Shown: piece by piece, positions 1-7,059 of the stretch
How the letters are laid out: each line of letters starts with the position of its first letter
Position numbering within the stretch: the first letter of the stretch is position 1
Source of the DNA: JBCBSK01 sp039819185
Lineage (GTDB): Bacteria; Pseudomonadota; Alphaproteobacteria; Rhizobiales; Tepidamorphaceae
Reading direction: 5' to 3'
DNA length: 13,087 bases
NCBI GenBank assembly: GCA_039819185.1
Contig: JBCBSK010000112.1
Location: forward strand, 1-13,087
The notes under the pieces: model-generated
Databases searched by the model: none
What the model was told of the DNA's origin: nothing
Seen by the model: the letters and a program-made list of their open reading frames with translations, nothing else
Position numbers and translations under genes: made by a program

Positions 1-68
1 GGCGATGAGATTCGAACTCACGACCCCAACCTTGGCAAGGTTGTGCTCTACCCCTGAGCTACGCCCGC
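1..68 (-). tRNA. tRNA-Gly (GCC), 3' end cut off by the window edge
   Basis: Read on the minus strand, the sequence starts with the acceptor strand GCGGGCG at 68-62, followed by a D-arm (GCTCAGGGGTAGAGC), an anticodon stem CAACC/GGTTG around the loop TTGCCAA, and a T-arm containing GTTCGAATC. The anticodon is GCC, which reads glycine GGC/GGU codons. The 3' acceptor strand begins at base 4 (CGCC), so only the last three paired bases and the discriminator are missing. The fold and anticodon are read directly from the sequence. Confidence 0.95.
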
Positions 69-103
69 TCGCATGCCGAACACTCGCTCGACAAGAGGGA
101 CGC

Positions 104-132
104 TGTATGGCGCATGCCAGTCGGTATTGCAA
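104..132 (-). promoter_or_regulatory. Candidate promoter of the tRNA-Gly gene
   Basis: On the minus strand a TTGCAA box (132-127) is followed after 17 bases by CATACA (109-104), about 36 bases upstream of the mature tRNA 5' end. The -35 fits sigma70 reasonably and the -10 poorly. Position and spacing suit a tRNA leader, but this is a weak inference from two short boxes. Confidence 0.3.
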
Positions 133-282
133 GGTGTCCGGATGGTCGGCGACGCATTTTGGTTAAGCGAACCGCTCAAGCTTGATTGGTCGCAGCGCGG
201 CAGCTAGGGACCACGACTTGCGGGATCACTGAAGCCAGTGCTGAGACCGCAAGTTTTGTCGCTACCGTTTCAAGAGTCTCCC

Positions 283-795
283 ATGCCGCTTGGCCCAGAT
301 GACCTGTTCACCCGCTTCGACAACCTCGGCATAGAGGTCAAGACGATGCGTCATCCGCCGCTGTTCACTGTCGCGGAGTCTCAGGCTCTCCGCGGCCAAC
401 TGCCCGGCGGGCACACCAAGAATCTGTTTCTGAAGGACAAGAAGGGAGCGATCTTTCTCATCGTCGCCGAGGAAGATGCGGCAATCGATCTCAAACGCAT
501 CCATTCGGCGATCGGTGCCCAAGGCCGGGTCTCCTTCGGCAAGCCGGATCTTCTGATGGAGGTGCTCGGCGTTATTCCTGGTGCGGTCACGCCCTTTGCT
601 CTGATCAATGACGAAGCGGACAAGCGCGTTTCGCTGGTGCTCGACCGGCGGCTTCTGGCGCATGACATGCTGAATTTCCATCCGCTCGATAACGAACGCA
701 CGACGCAGATTGCGCGTCATGACTTCGAAGCCTTTCTGGCAGCGCTCGGCTATGAGCCGGCGGTTCTCGATCTACCGGGACCGGAGGGCATCTGA
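283..795 (+). CDS. Prolyl-tRNA deacylase-like protein (YbaK/ProX/PrdX family)
   Basis: The product is a 170-residue stand-alone editing domain of the YbaK/ProX superfamily, whose members hydrolyse mischarged aminoacyl-tRNA, typically Ala-tRNA(Pro), in the cytoplasm. Family signatures are HTKNLFLKD at residues 44-52 with the conserved lysine K46, the GVIPGAVTPFALIND stretch at about 96-110, and NFHPLDN at 131-137 followed by a Thr-Thr pair. Length matches the PrdX-type free-standing proteins. I chose the ATG at 283 over the GTG at 238 because family homology begins there; the extra 15 residues look unrelated. The Shine-Dalgarno sequence is weak (AGAG). It precedes a run of co-directional housekeeping genes. 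Substrate choice is inferred from the family, not shown by the sequence. Confidence 0.88.
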   Translation: MPLGPDDLFTRFDNLGIEVKTMRHPPLFTVAESQALRGQLPGGHTKNLFLKDKKGAIFLIVAEEDAAIDLKRIHSAIGAQGRVSFGKPDLLMEVLGVIPGAVTPFALINDEADKRVSLVLDRRLLAHDMLNFHPLDNERTTQIARHDFEAFLAALGYEPAVLDLPGPEGI

Positions 796-979
796 GTCCG
801 ATTGGGCGCCGGCCCGGTGCCGCCTTCAACAGGGATCACCTGCGTGACAGGGCGCAAACGCCTTTGTATATCTGATTGGAAGACATATCTCTGCTGTTGC
901 GTTGCCGTATCCGCGGGCGGGTCTACACATCCGGTACCGTCGACATGCGAATGAACGGCAGGCCAATGAAGGGGCGGAC

Positions 980-1900
980 ATGGCGGACATCCTTTTCGGA
1001 AATGGCGGCGCCGCGGCGTCTGCGCAATCAGATGATCTGATCAAGGACACAACGACGCAGAGCTTCGCGATCGATGTGCTTGAAGCCTCGCGTGAAGTTC
1101 CAGTCCTGGTCGATTTCTGGGCCCCTTGGTGCGGCCCTTGTCGCCAGCTGACGCCGGCGCTTGAGGGCGCGGTGACGGAGGCCAAAGGCAAGGTGAAGCT
1201 CGTCAAGATGAACATCGATGAGCATCCCGAGATCGCCGGCCAGATGGGCATTCAGTCGATCCCCGCCGTGGTCGCGTTTGTCGACGGGCGCCCTGCGGAT
1301 GGTTTCATGGGCGCGCTTCCGGACAGCCAGGTCAAGCAGTTCATCGAGCGGGTGGCAGGGCCAGACGGGCCAGACCCAATGGACGAGGCGTTGGCTGCTG
1401 CCGAAGAGGCGCTGGCCGCCGGTGATACGGCAAATGCCGCCAACACCTTTGCTGCGATCCTGCAACAGGAGCCCGAACATGTCGCCGCGATCGGCGGCTT
1501 CGCCCGTTGCCTGATCCAGACCGGTGACCTGGAGCGCGCCAAGCAGACGCTGGCCATGGTCCCGCCGCCCAAGATGAATGATCCGGCGATCACCGCTGCC
1601 CGCGCCCAGCTCGACCTTGCCGAGCAATCTGGAGATCTCGGCGACTTGGCGGAGTTGATGCTCGCCGTCGAGCGCAATCCGTCGGACAGTCAAGCCCAGT
1701 TCGATCTCGCCATGGCGCTCAATCAGCGTGGCGACAGGAAGCTCGCCGCCGATCATCTCCTGGAGATCGTCAAGCGCGACCGAGAGTGGAACGAAGATGG
1801 CGCCCGCAAACAGCTCGTCACCTTCTTTGAGGCCTGGGGCGCCACCGATCCGCTCACTGTCGAGACCCGTAAGCGGTTATCGTCGTTCCTGTTCTCCTAG
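980..1900 (+). CDS. Thioredoxin-TPR co-chaperone (CnoX/YbbN-like)
   Basis: This 306-residue protein has an N-terminal thioredoxin fold with the active site WAPWCGPC (Cys51 and Cys54) and the cis-proline motif SIPA near residue 95, followed from about residue 130 by alanine-rich helical repeats of TPR type. That architecture is the chaperedoxin family (CnoX, formerly YbbN), which binds unfolding clients under oxidative stress and passes them to GroEL and DnaK. E. coli CnoX has lost the redox pair, whereas alphaproteobacterial members such as the Caulobacter one keep CxxC, as seen here, so oxidoreductase activity is expected. The ATG at 980 has a good AAGGGG ribosome site at 969-974; the open frame back to 902 lacks homology. 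It lies 30 bases before the LON-domain gene and is probably co-transcribed with it. Confidence 0.88.
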   Translation: MADILFGNGGAAASAQSDDLIKDTTTQSFAIDVLEASREVPVLVDFWAPWCGPCRQLTPALEGAVTEAKGKVKLVKMNIDEHPEIAGQMGIQSIPAVVAFVDGRPADGFMGALPDSQVKQFIERVAGPDGPDPMDEALAAAEEALAAGDTANAANTFAAILQQEPEHVAAIGGFARCLIQTGDLERAKQTLAMVPPPKMNDPAITAARAQLDLAEQSGDLGDLAELMLAVERNPSDSQAQFDLAMALNQRGDRKLAADHLLEIVKRDREWNEDGARKQLVTFFEAWGATDPLTVETRKRLSSFLFS

Positions 1901-1930
1901 GGCGATACCTAGCTATCTGAAAGTGAGCTC

Positions 1931-2632
1931 ATGGCGCCGCGTTCCTATCATGCGCCCGAGGATCTGCCGGCATCGGTTCCGGTGTTTCCGCTCGGCGGCG
2001 TTCTCTTGCTGCCGCGCGGCGAGTTGCCGCTAAATATCTTCGAGCCACGCTATCTCGACATGATCGATGCAGCCCTTGGCGGTGACCGGTTGATTGGCAT
2101 GGTCCAGCCGAAGATTGGCGACCAGCCCTCCGCAACCACCGAGGATGACGACGAGCCGAGCGGCGACGACACGCCGGAACTCATGCGCGTCGGCGGGCTC
2201 GGTCGGATCTCGGCGTTCCAGGAAACCAATGACGGGCGCTATCTGATCACGCTGACCGGTCTTTGCCGGTTCCGCGTTCTGGAGGAACTCGACACGACGA
2301 CTCTGTTCCGGCAGTGCCGCGTCTCAGCATCGGAATTCGGGGTCGATTTCAAAGCGCATGCTGGTGAGGATCAGGTCGACCGGGACAAGCTGCTCGAGAC
2401 CTTTCGCGCCTATCTCGATGCCAATGACCTGAAGGCCGACTGGTCGAGCGTCACCCGCGCGCCGACCGAAGCGCTGGTCAACGGGCTGGCCATGATGAGC
2501 CCATTCGGGGCGCGTGAAAAACAAGCATTGCTTGAGGCCAAGGATCTGAACGAGCGTGCCGATATTCTCGTGGCAATGACCGAAATGAGTCTGCTGCGCG
2601 CCGATGAGGACGATTCCTCGACGCTGCAATAA
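1931..2632 (+). CDS. LON substrate-binding (PUA-like) domain protein
   Basis: The 233-residue product matches the N-terminal substrate-recognition domain of Lon protease without the AAA+ or peptidase parts. The opening VPVFPLGGVLLLPRGELPLNIFEPRY at residues 16-41, followed by RLIGMVQP, is the hallmark of this stand-alone family. An acidic insert rich in Asp and Glu lies at about residues 69-82, and the core resumes at LMRVGGLGRIS. The role of the free-standing proteins is poorly defined; a client-binding or adaptor function is only inferred. It sits 30 bases after the thioredoxin-TPR gene and 25 bases before the Trm112-like gene, an order I recall as common in Hyphomicrobiales, so an operon is likely. 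The start site has only a weak Shine-Dalgarno sequence. Confidence 0.87.
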   Translation: MAPRSYHAPEDLPASVPVFPLGGVLLLPRGELPLNIFEPRYLDMIDAALGGDRLIGMVQPKIGDQPSATTEDDDEPSGDDTPELMRVGGLGRISAFQETNDGRYLITLTGLCRFRVLEELDTTTLFRQCRVSASEFGVDFKAHAGEDQVDRDKLLETFRAYLDANDLKADWSSVTRAPTEALVNGLAMMSPFGAREKQALLEAKDLNERADILVAMTEMSLLRADEDDSSTLQ

Positions 2633-2657
2633 TCGCCGCTTTGGAACGGAGGCGACC

Positions 2658-2897
2658 ATGTCCGAAACCGACCAGACAGACCAAACCACGCAACCCGAGG
2701 ATACCGATGTATCGCCGCCGATACCGACCGTCGACCGGCGTTTGCTAGAGCTTCTCGTTTGTCCCGTCACCAAGACCAATCTGGTCTATGACGCCAAGGC
2801 CCAAGAGCTTATCTCAACTGTTGCCAGGCTCGCCTATCCGATCCGTGACGGCATTCCAATCATGCTGGCGGAAGAGGCGCGACAGATTGAGGACTAG
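2658..2897 (+). CDS. Trm112-like protein (UPF0434/YcaR family)
   Basis: This small 79-residue protein has a disordered Thr/Gln/Asp-rich N-terminus (about residues 1-22) and then the Trm112-family core: RRLLELLVCPVTKTNLVYD, ELIS and LAYPIRDGIPIML near the C-terminus. Eukaryotic Trm112 is a zinc-binding activator of several methyltransferases; bacterial members usually keep the fold with few cysteines, and only one Cys is seen here, so zinc binding is unlikely. The ATG at 2658 is chosen because a strong ACGGAGG site lies at 2646-2652; the frame from 2604 overlaps the previous gene. The palindromic repeat begins within its stop codon. Confidence 0.87.
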   Translation: MSETDQTDQTTQPEDTDVSPPIPTVDRRLLELLVCPVTKTNLVYDAKAQELISTVARLAYPIRDGIPIMLAEEARQIED

Positions 2898-2948
2898 AGC
2901 AGTTCCAGCGAAAGTGGGAACCGGTTTCGCGTCCGGAATTGCGTTGAG
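2896..2948 (+). repeat. Palindromic intergenic repeat, copy 1
   Basis: The unit runs from AGAGCAGTTCCAGCG to GCGTCCGGAATTGCG and can fold as GTTCC...GGAAC followed by a CCGG...CCGG pairing. I recognise it as a dispersed extragenic palindrome widespread in Hyphomicrobiales genomes. It starts inside the stop codon of the Trm112-like gene, so it lies in that transcript's 3' end and may act as a 3' stabiliser or weak terminator. A second, diverged copy follows 12 bases later. Confidence 0.75.
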
Positions 2949-2959
2949 AGAGAGCTAAG

Positions 2960-3016
2960 GCAGTTCCAGCGAAGGTTGGAACCGTTCGGGCAAGCCGAGC
3001 CGCGTCCGGAATTGCG
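2960..3016 (+). repeat. Palindromic intergenic repeat, copy 2 with internal insertion
   Basis: This copy shares GCAGTTCCAGCGAA, GGAACCG and GCGTCCGGAATTGCG with the unit at 2896. Where copy 1 has a short GTTTC link, this one has about a dozen extra bases (GTTCGGGCAAGCCGAGCC), which can form a small hairpin of their own (CGG...CCG). It lies in the same orientation as copy 1. Confidence 0.7.
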
Positions 3017-3360
3017 GTTCTCTTCAAACAGAACAGCATAACCTGATCGAGTATGGATCCTAGAAGTGGATACAATAGACCGTTTTTGGCAAATAGGTTG
3101 TGGCAAGGGGTTATTGTCCGACAGCGCTGGTTCGGAACCACTGCGGCGAAAGCCGGGTGAGAGCCCTTCCTGGTCGTCCGTTGAAGGAACATGGATTGGC
3201 AAAATCGGCCCTTAGCCGACCTTGATCCCGAGCGCACTACGTGTCGGCTCGTGGCGGCAAACCGGCCATAACCAAATGACGGCAATGCGGGTAGGACATA
3301 CCCTAATGGCGGTCACGTGAACAACGTGGCTTTCCGACAAGCGGATGTAAGCTTGCCTCG
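3017..3360. other. Gene-free stretch between the Trm112-like and SRPBCC genes
   Basis: No convincing gene is visible on either strand. Open frames here are short, lack ribosome sites and run through the palindromic repeats. The stretch holds one copy of a dispersed motif (3252-3292) and a CAAGC...GCTTG hairpin without a T-run just downstream of the leftward SRPBCC gene. No clear promoter was found. Confidence 0.6.
3252..3292 (+). repeat. Dispersed intergenic motif, copy 1
   Basis: TGGCGGCA is followed after 9 bases by the 19-base string TAACCAAATGACGGCAATG and then a GGGT. The same arrangement with the same spacing recurs at 6981-7021, and a shorter form occurs at 7579. All copies are in non-coding DNA. 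The origin is unknown; it may be a miniature mobile element remnant or a genus-specific extragenic repeat. Confidence 0.55.
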
Positions 3361-3834
3361 TTACGCCCGTTCAACCATCGCTGCCAGGTTTTCGAGCGAT
3401 GAGTTCAGGCCGATGGAATGATCTTCTGGCCGAATGCCCGGTGGCACGTCTTCGCAAGCCACCGAAACCACGGTCTTCTGGTCATCCCGGACGAACCGCC
3501 ACGTCTGCTTCATTGCGCCGGCAAAGCTGGGGTCTGAAGCATCGAATATGACGCGTTGAACGATGTGGCGTCCGGGGCGTAGCTCATCGAAAACAACGCG
3601 AAATCGATCTTCCCGTTCAGACGTCTTTCCGGCGACAGTCGGCGCTGTGCCCTCGTGGTAAAGGCTCATATCGTATCCGCCGCCCTCGACCGGATTGATC
3701 TGGTGGACCTTCGCGCTCATCCCTTTGGGCGGAAGCCATACCTCAAGCGCCGCGGCTTCCACAAACGCACGGTAGATCTCGATTGCGGGAGCCGAGATTT
3801 CTCTCTCTGCTCGATCAATGCGCTTTCCGCTCAT
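3361..3834 (-). CDS. SRPBCC / AHSA1-like domain protein
   Basis: The 157-residue product has the START-like fold of the SRPBCC superfamily (AHSA1 / polyketide cyclase type). It opens with REISAPAIEIYRAFVEAAALEVWLPP, the usual first strand and helices, and ends with a long amphipathic helix after HSIGLNSSLENLAAMV. These proteins form a hydrophobic ligand cavity; the ligand is unknown. The ATG at 3834 fits the family start and has an AGGG purine stretch about 10 bases upstream; the longer open frame back to 3999 adds 55 residues without homology. It is the last gene of a leftward series, 118 bases after the DUF899 gene, so it may be co-transcribed or have its own promoter. Confidence 0.83.
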   Translation of the reverse strand: MSGKRIDRAEREISAPAIEIYRAFVEAAALEVWLPPKGMSAKVHQINPVEGGGYDMSLYHEGTAPTVAGKTSEREDRFRVVFDELRPGRHIVQRVIFDASDPSFAGAMKQTWRFVRDDQKTVVSVACEDVPPGIRPEDHSIGLNSSLENLAAMVERA

Positions 3835-3952
3835 ACGCCATGATCCCTCGTGCTTCTCAGGCGCCCAGCCAGGCGATTGCGCTCGAATTAGCCATATGGG
3901 CTCAAGCATGTGGAGAGGCGAAGTTGCCATCGATGCAAGGTGGCATTGCGGC

Positions 3953-4693
3953 CTACCCGTATGTCGGCTCTTGCGGCCAGCCCTTTGGCGAATCTTCAAA
4001 ATCCTGCTGCCGGCCCCAGACGGTCATGTCCAGCATGTAGTGCGAGCCGCCAAATGTTTCTCCACCGCGACCGTAGGTCGAATATGTGTGGAAGACGTCG
4101 TCGTCGATCCGAAGGAACGCGCTGAAGCCCGGGTGTTCCGAGCAATGCCCCTCTTTCACCCCATAGAGGTTTCGTTCCGCCAGCTCTGCTTCGGTCTTGT
4201 AATTGTATGTGATCGAACCCTTCTCACGGTCGAATGTCACCCCGAAGTCGTAGTTAAAATCGCTGCCGAAGGACGACACCCAGGGAAATGTCCAACCGCG
4301 CTTGGCCTTATAGGCTTCGATTTTGGCGATTGGCGCGCGCGAGACATAGGCAAACGCGGTGTCGCTATCGGCAAGGTGTCGGAGATGGGCGGGCGAAATC
4401 TCGTCTGCCAGATGTGTGCAACTCGAACAGCCATTGTCCCAATTCGGATCGAACATGAAATGGCCGATGAGAAGCTGGCGAGCGTCACCGAACAGATCGC
4501 GCAGAGACAGAGCGCCTTCCGGCCCCTCGAACGTATAGTCCCTGTCGACGCGAACCATTGGCAATCGCCGGCGCATGGCGTTCACCGCATCCCGTTGACG
4601 GGTGATCTTTTTCTCTTCCACCAGCAGCGCCTTGCGCGCCTCAAGCCAAGCGTCTTTCGAAACGATTTCAGGATAGGCGGTAGCTTCAGTCAC
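3953..4693 (-). CDS. DUF899 family thioredoxin-like protein
   Basis: This 246-residue cytoplasmic protein matches the DUF899 family. Seen in the sequence are the N-terminal WLEARKALLVEEKKITRQRD helix, the strand LLIGHFMFDPNWDNGCSSC with Cys89 and Cys92, and the C-terminal half with FHTYSTYGRG and a MLDMTVWGRQ ending. The CSSC pair lies where a thioredoxin CxxC would be, which suggests redox chemistry, although no activity is established for the family. The start codon is GTG at 4693, supported by AAGGAG seven bases upstream. It begins two bases after the stop of the glutathione transferase gene, so the two are almost certainly translationally coupled and under the same MarR-type regulator. 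Confidence 0.87.
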   Translation of the reverse strand: MTEATAYPEIVSKDAWLEARKALLVEEKKITRQRDAVNAMRRRLPMVRVDRDYTFEGPEGALSLRDLFGDARQLLIGHFMFDPNWDNGCSSCTHLADEISPAHLRHLADSDTAFAYVSRAPIAKIEAYKAKRGWTFPWVSSFGSDFNYDFGVTFDREKGSITYNYKTEAELAERNLYGVKEGHCSEHPGFSAFLRIDDDVFHTYSTYGRGGETFGGSHYMLDMTVWGRQQDFEDSPKGWPQEPTYG

Positions 4694-4695
4694 GG

Positions 4696-5391
4696 TCAGT
4701 CTCCTTGTGGAATGGGGTGAGTTGGCGAGCGTTGTTCAAAGTGCGCGGCGCGTTGGGCGTCCGCGGCCTCGAAGTGCGCGATCTGGTCGGCGTATGCCTT
4801 CTCGAACGCCGGCCGTGCGGTGGTGCGCGCCACATAGTCCCGGCAAGCCGGTCGCTCCGAGAAAACGCCGTAATCCTGCAGCTGCCGCAGCACATCGGAC
4901 ATCGCGATGTCGGCGATTGAAAATGCGCCGGCGAGCCAGTCGCGCTTTGCAAGCACCGCCTCCATGTGGTCGAGGCGCCCGTCAAGGAATCGTTCAAGCT
5001 GTGCACGGCCGGGTGATTGCGTCTCATCGTCGGCCCACCGGTAGAGCGACCAGGGTACGGCGGGCATCTCGACCGAGTTGAGCGCCGCAAAGAGCCATTC
5101 CATGACCTTGGCGCGGCCTTGCCGATCAGCGGGCATCAACGCAGTGCTACGCTCACCGAGATAGAGCAGGATCGCGCCGCTCTCGAAGATCGTGACATCG
5201 CCATCGATGAGCCACGGAACCTGGCCAAAGGGCTGGAACGGCAAGCGCGCGTCGGCATCGGCGACTGGGGTCGTCGCGATTTTGTAGGGTAGTCCGGCCT
5301 CCTCCAGCGCCCATCGGATGCGCAGGTCGCGCACGAAGCCTCGCGGAAACTCAGGCACCCAGTCAAGGGTGGTCAGGATCAGGTCGGTCAT
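4696..5391 (-). CDS. Glutathione S-transferase family protein
   Basis: The 231-residue product has the two-domain cytosolic glutathione transferase layout. The N-terminal thioredoxin-like half carries the cis-proline loop QVPWL (Pro59) and the glutathione-binding ESGAILLYL motif (Glu70-Ser71). The all-helical C-terminal half carries FSIADIAMSDVL, which fits the usual N-capping box. These enzymes conjugate or reduce electrophiles with glutathione; the substrate cannot be told from sequence. Its ATG overlaps the stop of the MarR-type gene by four bases (ATGA), so it is the second gene of that operon and probably its main regulated target, in keeping with detoxification under a ligand- or redox-sensing repressor. 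Confidence 0.9.
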   Translation of the reverse strand: MTDLILTTLDWVPEFPRGFVRDLRIRWALEEAGLPYKIATTPVADADARLPFQPFGQVPWLIDGDVTIFESGAILLYLGERSTALMPADRQGRAKVMEWLFAALNSVEMPAVPWSLYRWADDETQSPGRAQLERFLDGRLDHMEAVLAKRDWLAGAFSIADIAMSDVLRQLQDYGVFSERPACRDYVARTTARPAFEKAYADQIAHFEAADAQRAAHFEQRSPTHPIPQGD

Positions 5392-5888
5392 GCGCGGTCT
5401 CCATCTTCAGGCGGGTTGGGGGCTGAGCGATCGACCTGGCCAAGCAAGCCAATGCCTCCGCGCAAGGCCTCGAGGTCGAGGCCGCCCTCCAGCGCCAGCA
5501 ACAAACTGTCCACGGCGTCATGCTCGGCCCGCCAGATGGGCAGAGCCTCGACGAGAAGCGCGCGACCTGCGTCCGTCAGGGACAGTCGTCGCGTCCGTGC
5601 ATCCGCCTCGTCGGAACCTACGGTCACGAGGCCTCGACGCGAAAGCGGCTTGAGCGCTGCGGTCAACGTTGTGCGATCCATGGCGAGGAAGGGCGCAACC
5701 TCTCCGATCGTCGGTGGCTCTGGACGGTTGAGCGCCATCATAAGTGAGAACTGCCCCTGCGTGATTTGGAAGGGTCGAAACGCGTTGTCGAAACGCCGCG
5801 CGAGAGCTCTGGCGGCCCGCTGTGCGCGAAAGCAGATACAGCGATCACGGACCTCGACTGTGTCGCTGTGAGAGAGTGCAGGTGTCAT
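5388..5888 (-). CDS. MarR family transcriptional regulator
   Basis: This 166-residue winged-helix protein has the MarR arrangement: an N-terminal dimerisation helix with CICFRAQRAARALARRFD (Cys17 and Cys19), FSLMMAL, the DNA-binding helices EVAPFLAMDRTTLTAALKPLSRRGLV (about residues 63-88), and the wing SDEADARTRRLSLTDAG. The N-terminal cysteines are often found in members that sense oxidants or electrophiles, but sensing is inferred here. It is first in a leftward operon with a glutathione transferase and a DUF899 protein. A perfect 12-bp palindrome lies 9-20 bases upstream of its ATG, so it probably represses its own operon. There is almost no room for a ribosome site, which hints at a leaderless message. 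Confidence 0.92.
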   Translation of the reverse strand: MTPALSHSDTVEVRDRCICFRAQRAARALARRFDNAFRPFQITQGQFSLMMALNRPEPPTIGEVAPFLAMDRTTLTAALKPLSRRGLVTVGSDEADARTRRLSLTDAGRALLVEALPIWRAEHDAVDSLLLALEGGLDLEALRGGIGLLGQVDRSAPNPPEDGDRA

Positions 5889-5894
5889 CTTTTT

Positions 5895-5923
5895 ATGTTG
5901 ATATCAACGTAAAGAGATGTCAA
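5895..5923 (-). promoter_or_regulatory. MarR operon promoter with overlapping palindromic operator
   Basis: On the minus strand a perfect TTGACA -35 box (5923-5918) is followed after 17 bases by CAACAT (5900-5895), a weak -10. The perfect palindrome GTTGATATCAAC at 5897-5908 lies across the spacer and the -10, where a bound MarR dimer would block polymerase. With this -10, transcription would start at or within a base or two of the ATG at 5888. The palindrome is seen directly; its role as operator is inferred from its place and from the usual MarR half-site style. Confidence 0.6.
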
Positions 5924-6097
5924 GGTTCTAAAATGCCCCTATCGAGTCAGGGGACCCATGGGAGACAGAGGATGAACGAACGCATGTCGTGGCGGCTTCT
6001 TGAAAGACCGCAGTAGACGAGCTGTGCTTTGCCACTCGGTGACAGTCGGGAACCAGCACGTTCAAGGTGTTCAACAACGAGTAGGGTCGGATTAGCA

Positions 6098-6883
6098 ATG
6101 TTTCTTTCGGGAAAGAATGCCGTCATCTATGGAGCTGGCGGCAGTATCGGGCGGCGCGTGGCGGCGGCTTTTGCGAGCGACGGTGCCGCTGTGCATCTTT
6201 GCGGACGGAACGCTGGACCGATCCAGCGCGTTGCCGATGCCGTTCACGCCGCGGGTGGAACCGCGACAGTTTCGACCGTTGACGCTCTTGACGCAGCTGA
6301 AGTGCGCGATCATGCCGATGAAATCGAGGCGTCCGCCGGCCCCATTGATATCTCGTTCAATCTGATCGGTGTCGAGGACGATCAGGGCACGACCCTCACC
6401 AAGATGTCGAAGGCCGACTTTCTCCGCCCGATCACCATCGGCGCTGAAGCCCATTTCACCACGGCAACCGAGGCCGCCCGCCGGATGGAGGTACGTGGAA
6501 CGGGCGTCATCCTGGCATTGACCGCCACCCCCTCCCGACTGGCACTTCCGCTGGTCGGCGGTTTTGGCGCCTATTGTTGCGCTATCGAAGGTTTTTATCG
6601 GGGATTGGCGACAGAAATCGGTCCAGCTGGTGTAAGGGTGACCTGGCTACGTTCCGCCGGCTCACCGGAAACGTTCAATGACGATGTAGCCGCCGACGAA
6701 CACGGCGACAAAGCCGGTCTTGCTCATTCCGACTATCTTGAGCAGATGAGGAACGCCACGTTGTTGAAACGCTTTCCTCGTGCCGAGGAGATCGCCGACG
6801 CCGCGGCGCTTGCCGCCTCAGACCGCGCTTCGGCGATGACCGCTGCGGCCATCAATGTGACCTGCGGGCAGATCGCAGATTGA
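6098..6883 (+). CDS. Short-chain dehydrogenase/reductase-like protein with altered active site
   Basis: The 261-residue product has the SDR Rossmann fold: the cofactor-binding stretch VIYGAGGSIGRRVA (residues 9-22), a CGRN at 35-38 that suggests NADP(H) preference, the FNLIG strand at 87-91 in place of the usual NNAG, and catalytic Ser146 and Tyr159 with the normal 13-residue gap. The lysine of the YxxxK motif is replaced by Ile163 (Y-C-C-A-I), read unambiguously from the codon ATC. It is therefore either an SDR with unusual chemistry or a non-catalytic member. I chose the ATG at 6098 because the fold starts directly after it; the ribosome site is modest (AGGG, 11 bases away). It is transcribed away from the MarR operon. 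Confidence 0.85.
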   Translation: MFLSGKNAVIYGAGGSIGRRVAAAFASDGAAVHLCGRNAGPIQRVADAVHAAGGTATVSTVDALDAAEVRDHADEIEASAGPIDISFNLIGVEDDQGTTLTKMSKADFLRPITIGAEAHFTTATEAARRMEVRGTGVILALTATPSRLALPLVGGFGAYCCAIEGFYRGLATEIGPAGVRVTWLRSAGSPETFNDDVAADEHGDKAGLAHSDYLEQMRNATLLKRFPRAEEIADAAALAASDRASAMTAAAINVTCGQIAD

Positions 6884-6980
6884 CGCGATCAACATAGCTC
6901 ACACGCCCGATGAAGCTGCGCATCAAACCTTGCCATCGAGACTGACGACTCAGAGCTGCCGTTCAGACCTTGGCGGGATG

Positions 6981-7021
6981 TGGCGGCATTCCAGACGTAA
7001 CCAAATGACGGCAATGAGGGT
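6981..7021 (+). repeat. Dispersed intergenic motif, copy 2
   Basis: This repeats the motif at 3252-3292: TGGCGGCA, nine variable bases, the identical 19-base string TAACCAAATGACGGCAATG (6998-7016), one different base, then GGGT. It lies between the convergent SDR and DUF1801 genes in non-coding DNA. Confidence 0.55.
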
Positions 7022-7059
7022 TCAAGCGGACGCGCGCCGATCTTCGATAGGTGCCTGCT

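Noticed and set aside
238..282. Upstream GTG start for the prolyl-tRNA deacylase-like gene
   Set aside because: The added residues lack homology and there is no ribosome site; the ATG at 283 fits the family start.
2860..3285. Minus-strand open frame of 141 codons across the palindromic repeats
   Set aside because: It runs through two repeat copies and the end of the Trm112-like gene, has no ribosome site and resembles no family; a chance frame in GC-rich DNA.
5971..6015. Mini open frame (14 codons) before the SDR gene with GGGAGA upstream
   Set aside because: It is too short and lacks leader-peptide features such as codon runs or an attenuator; I cannot support it.
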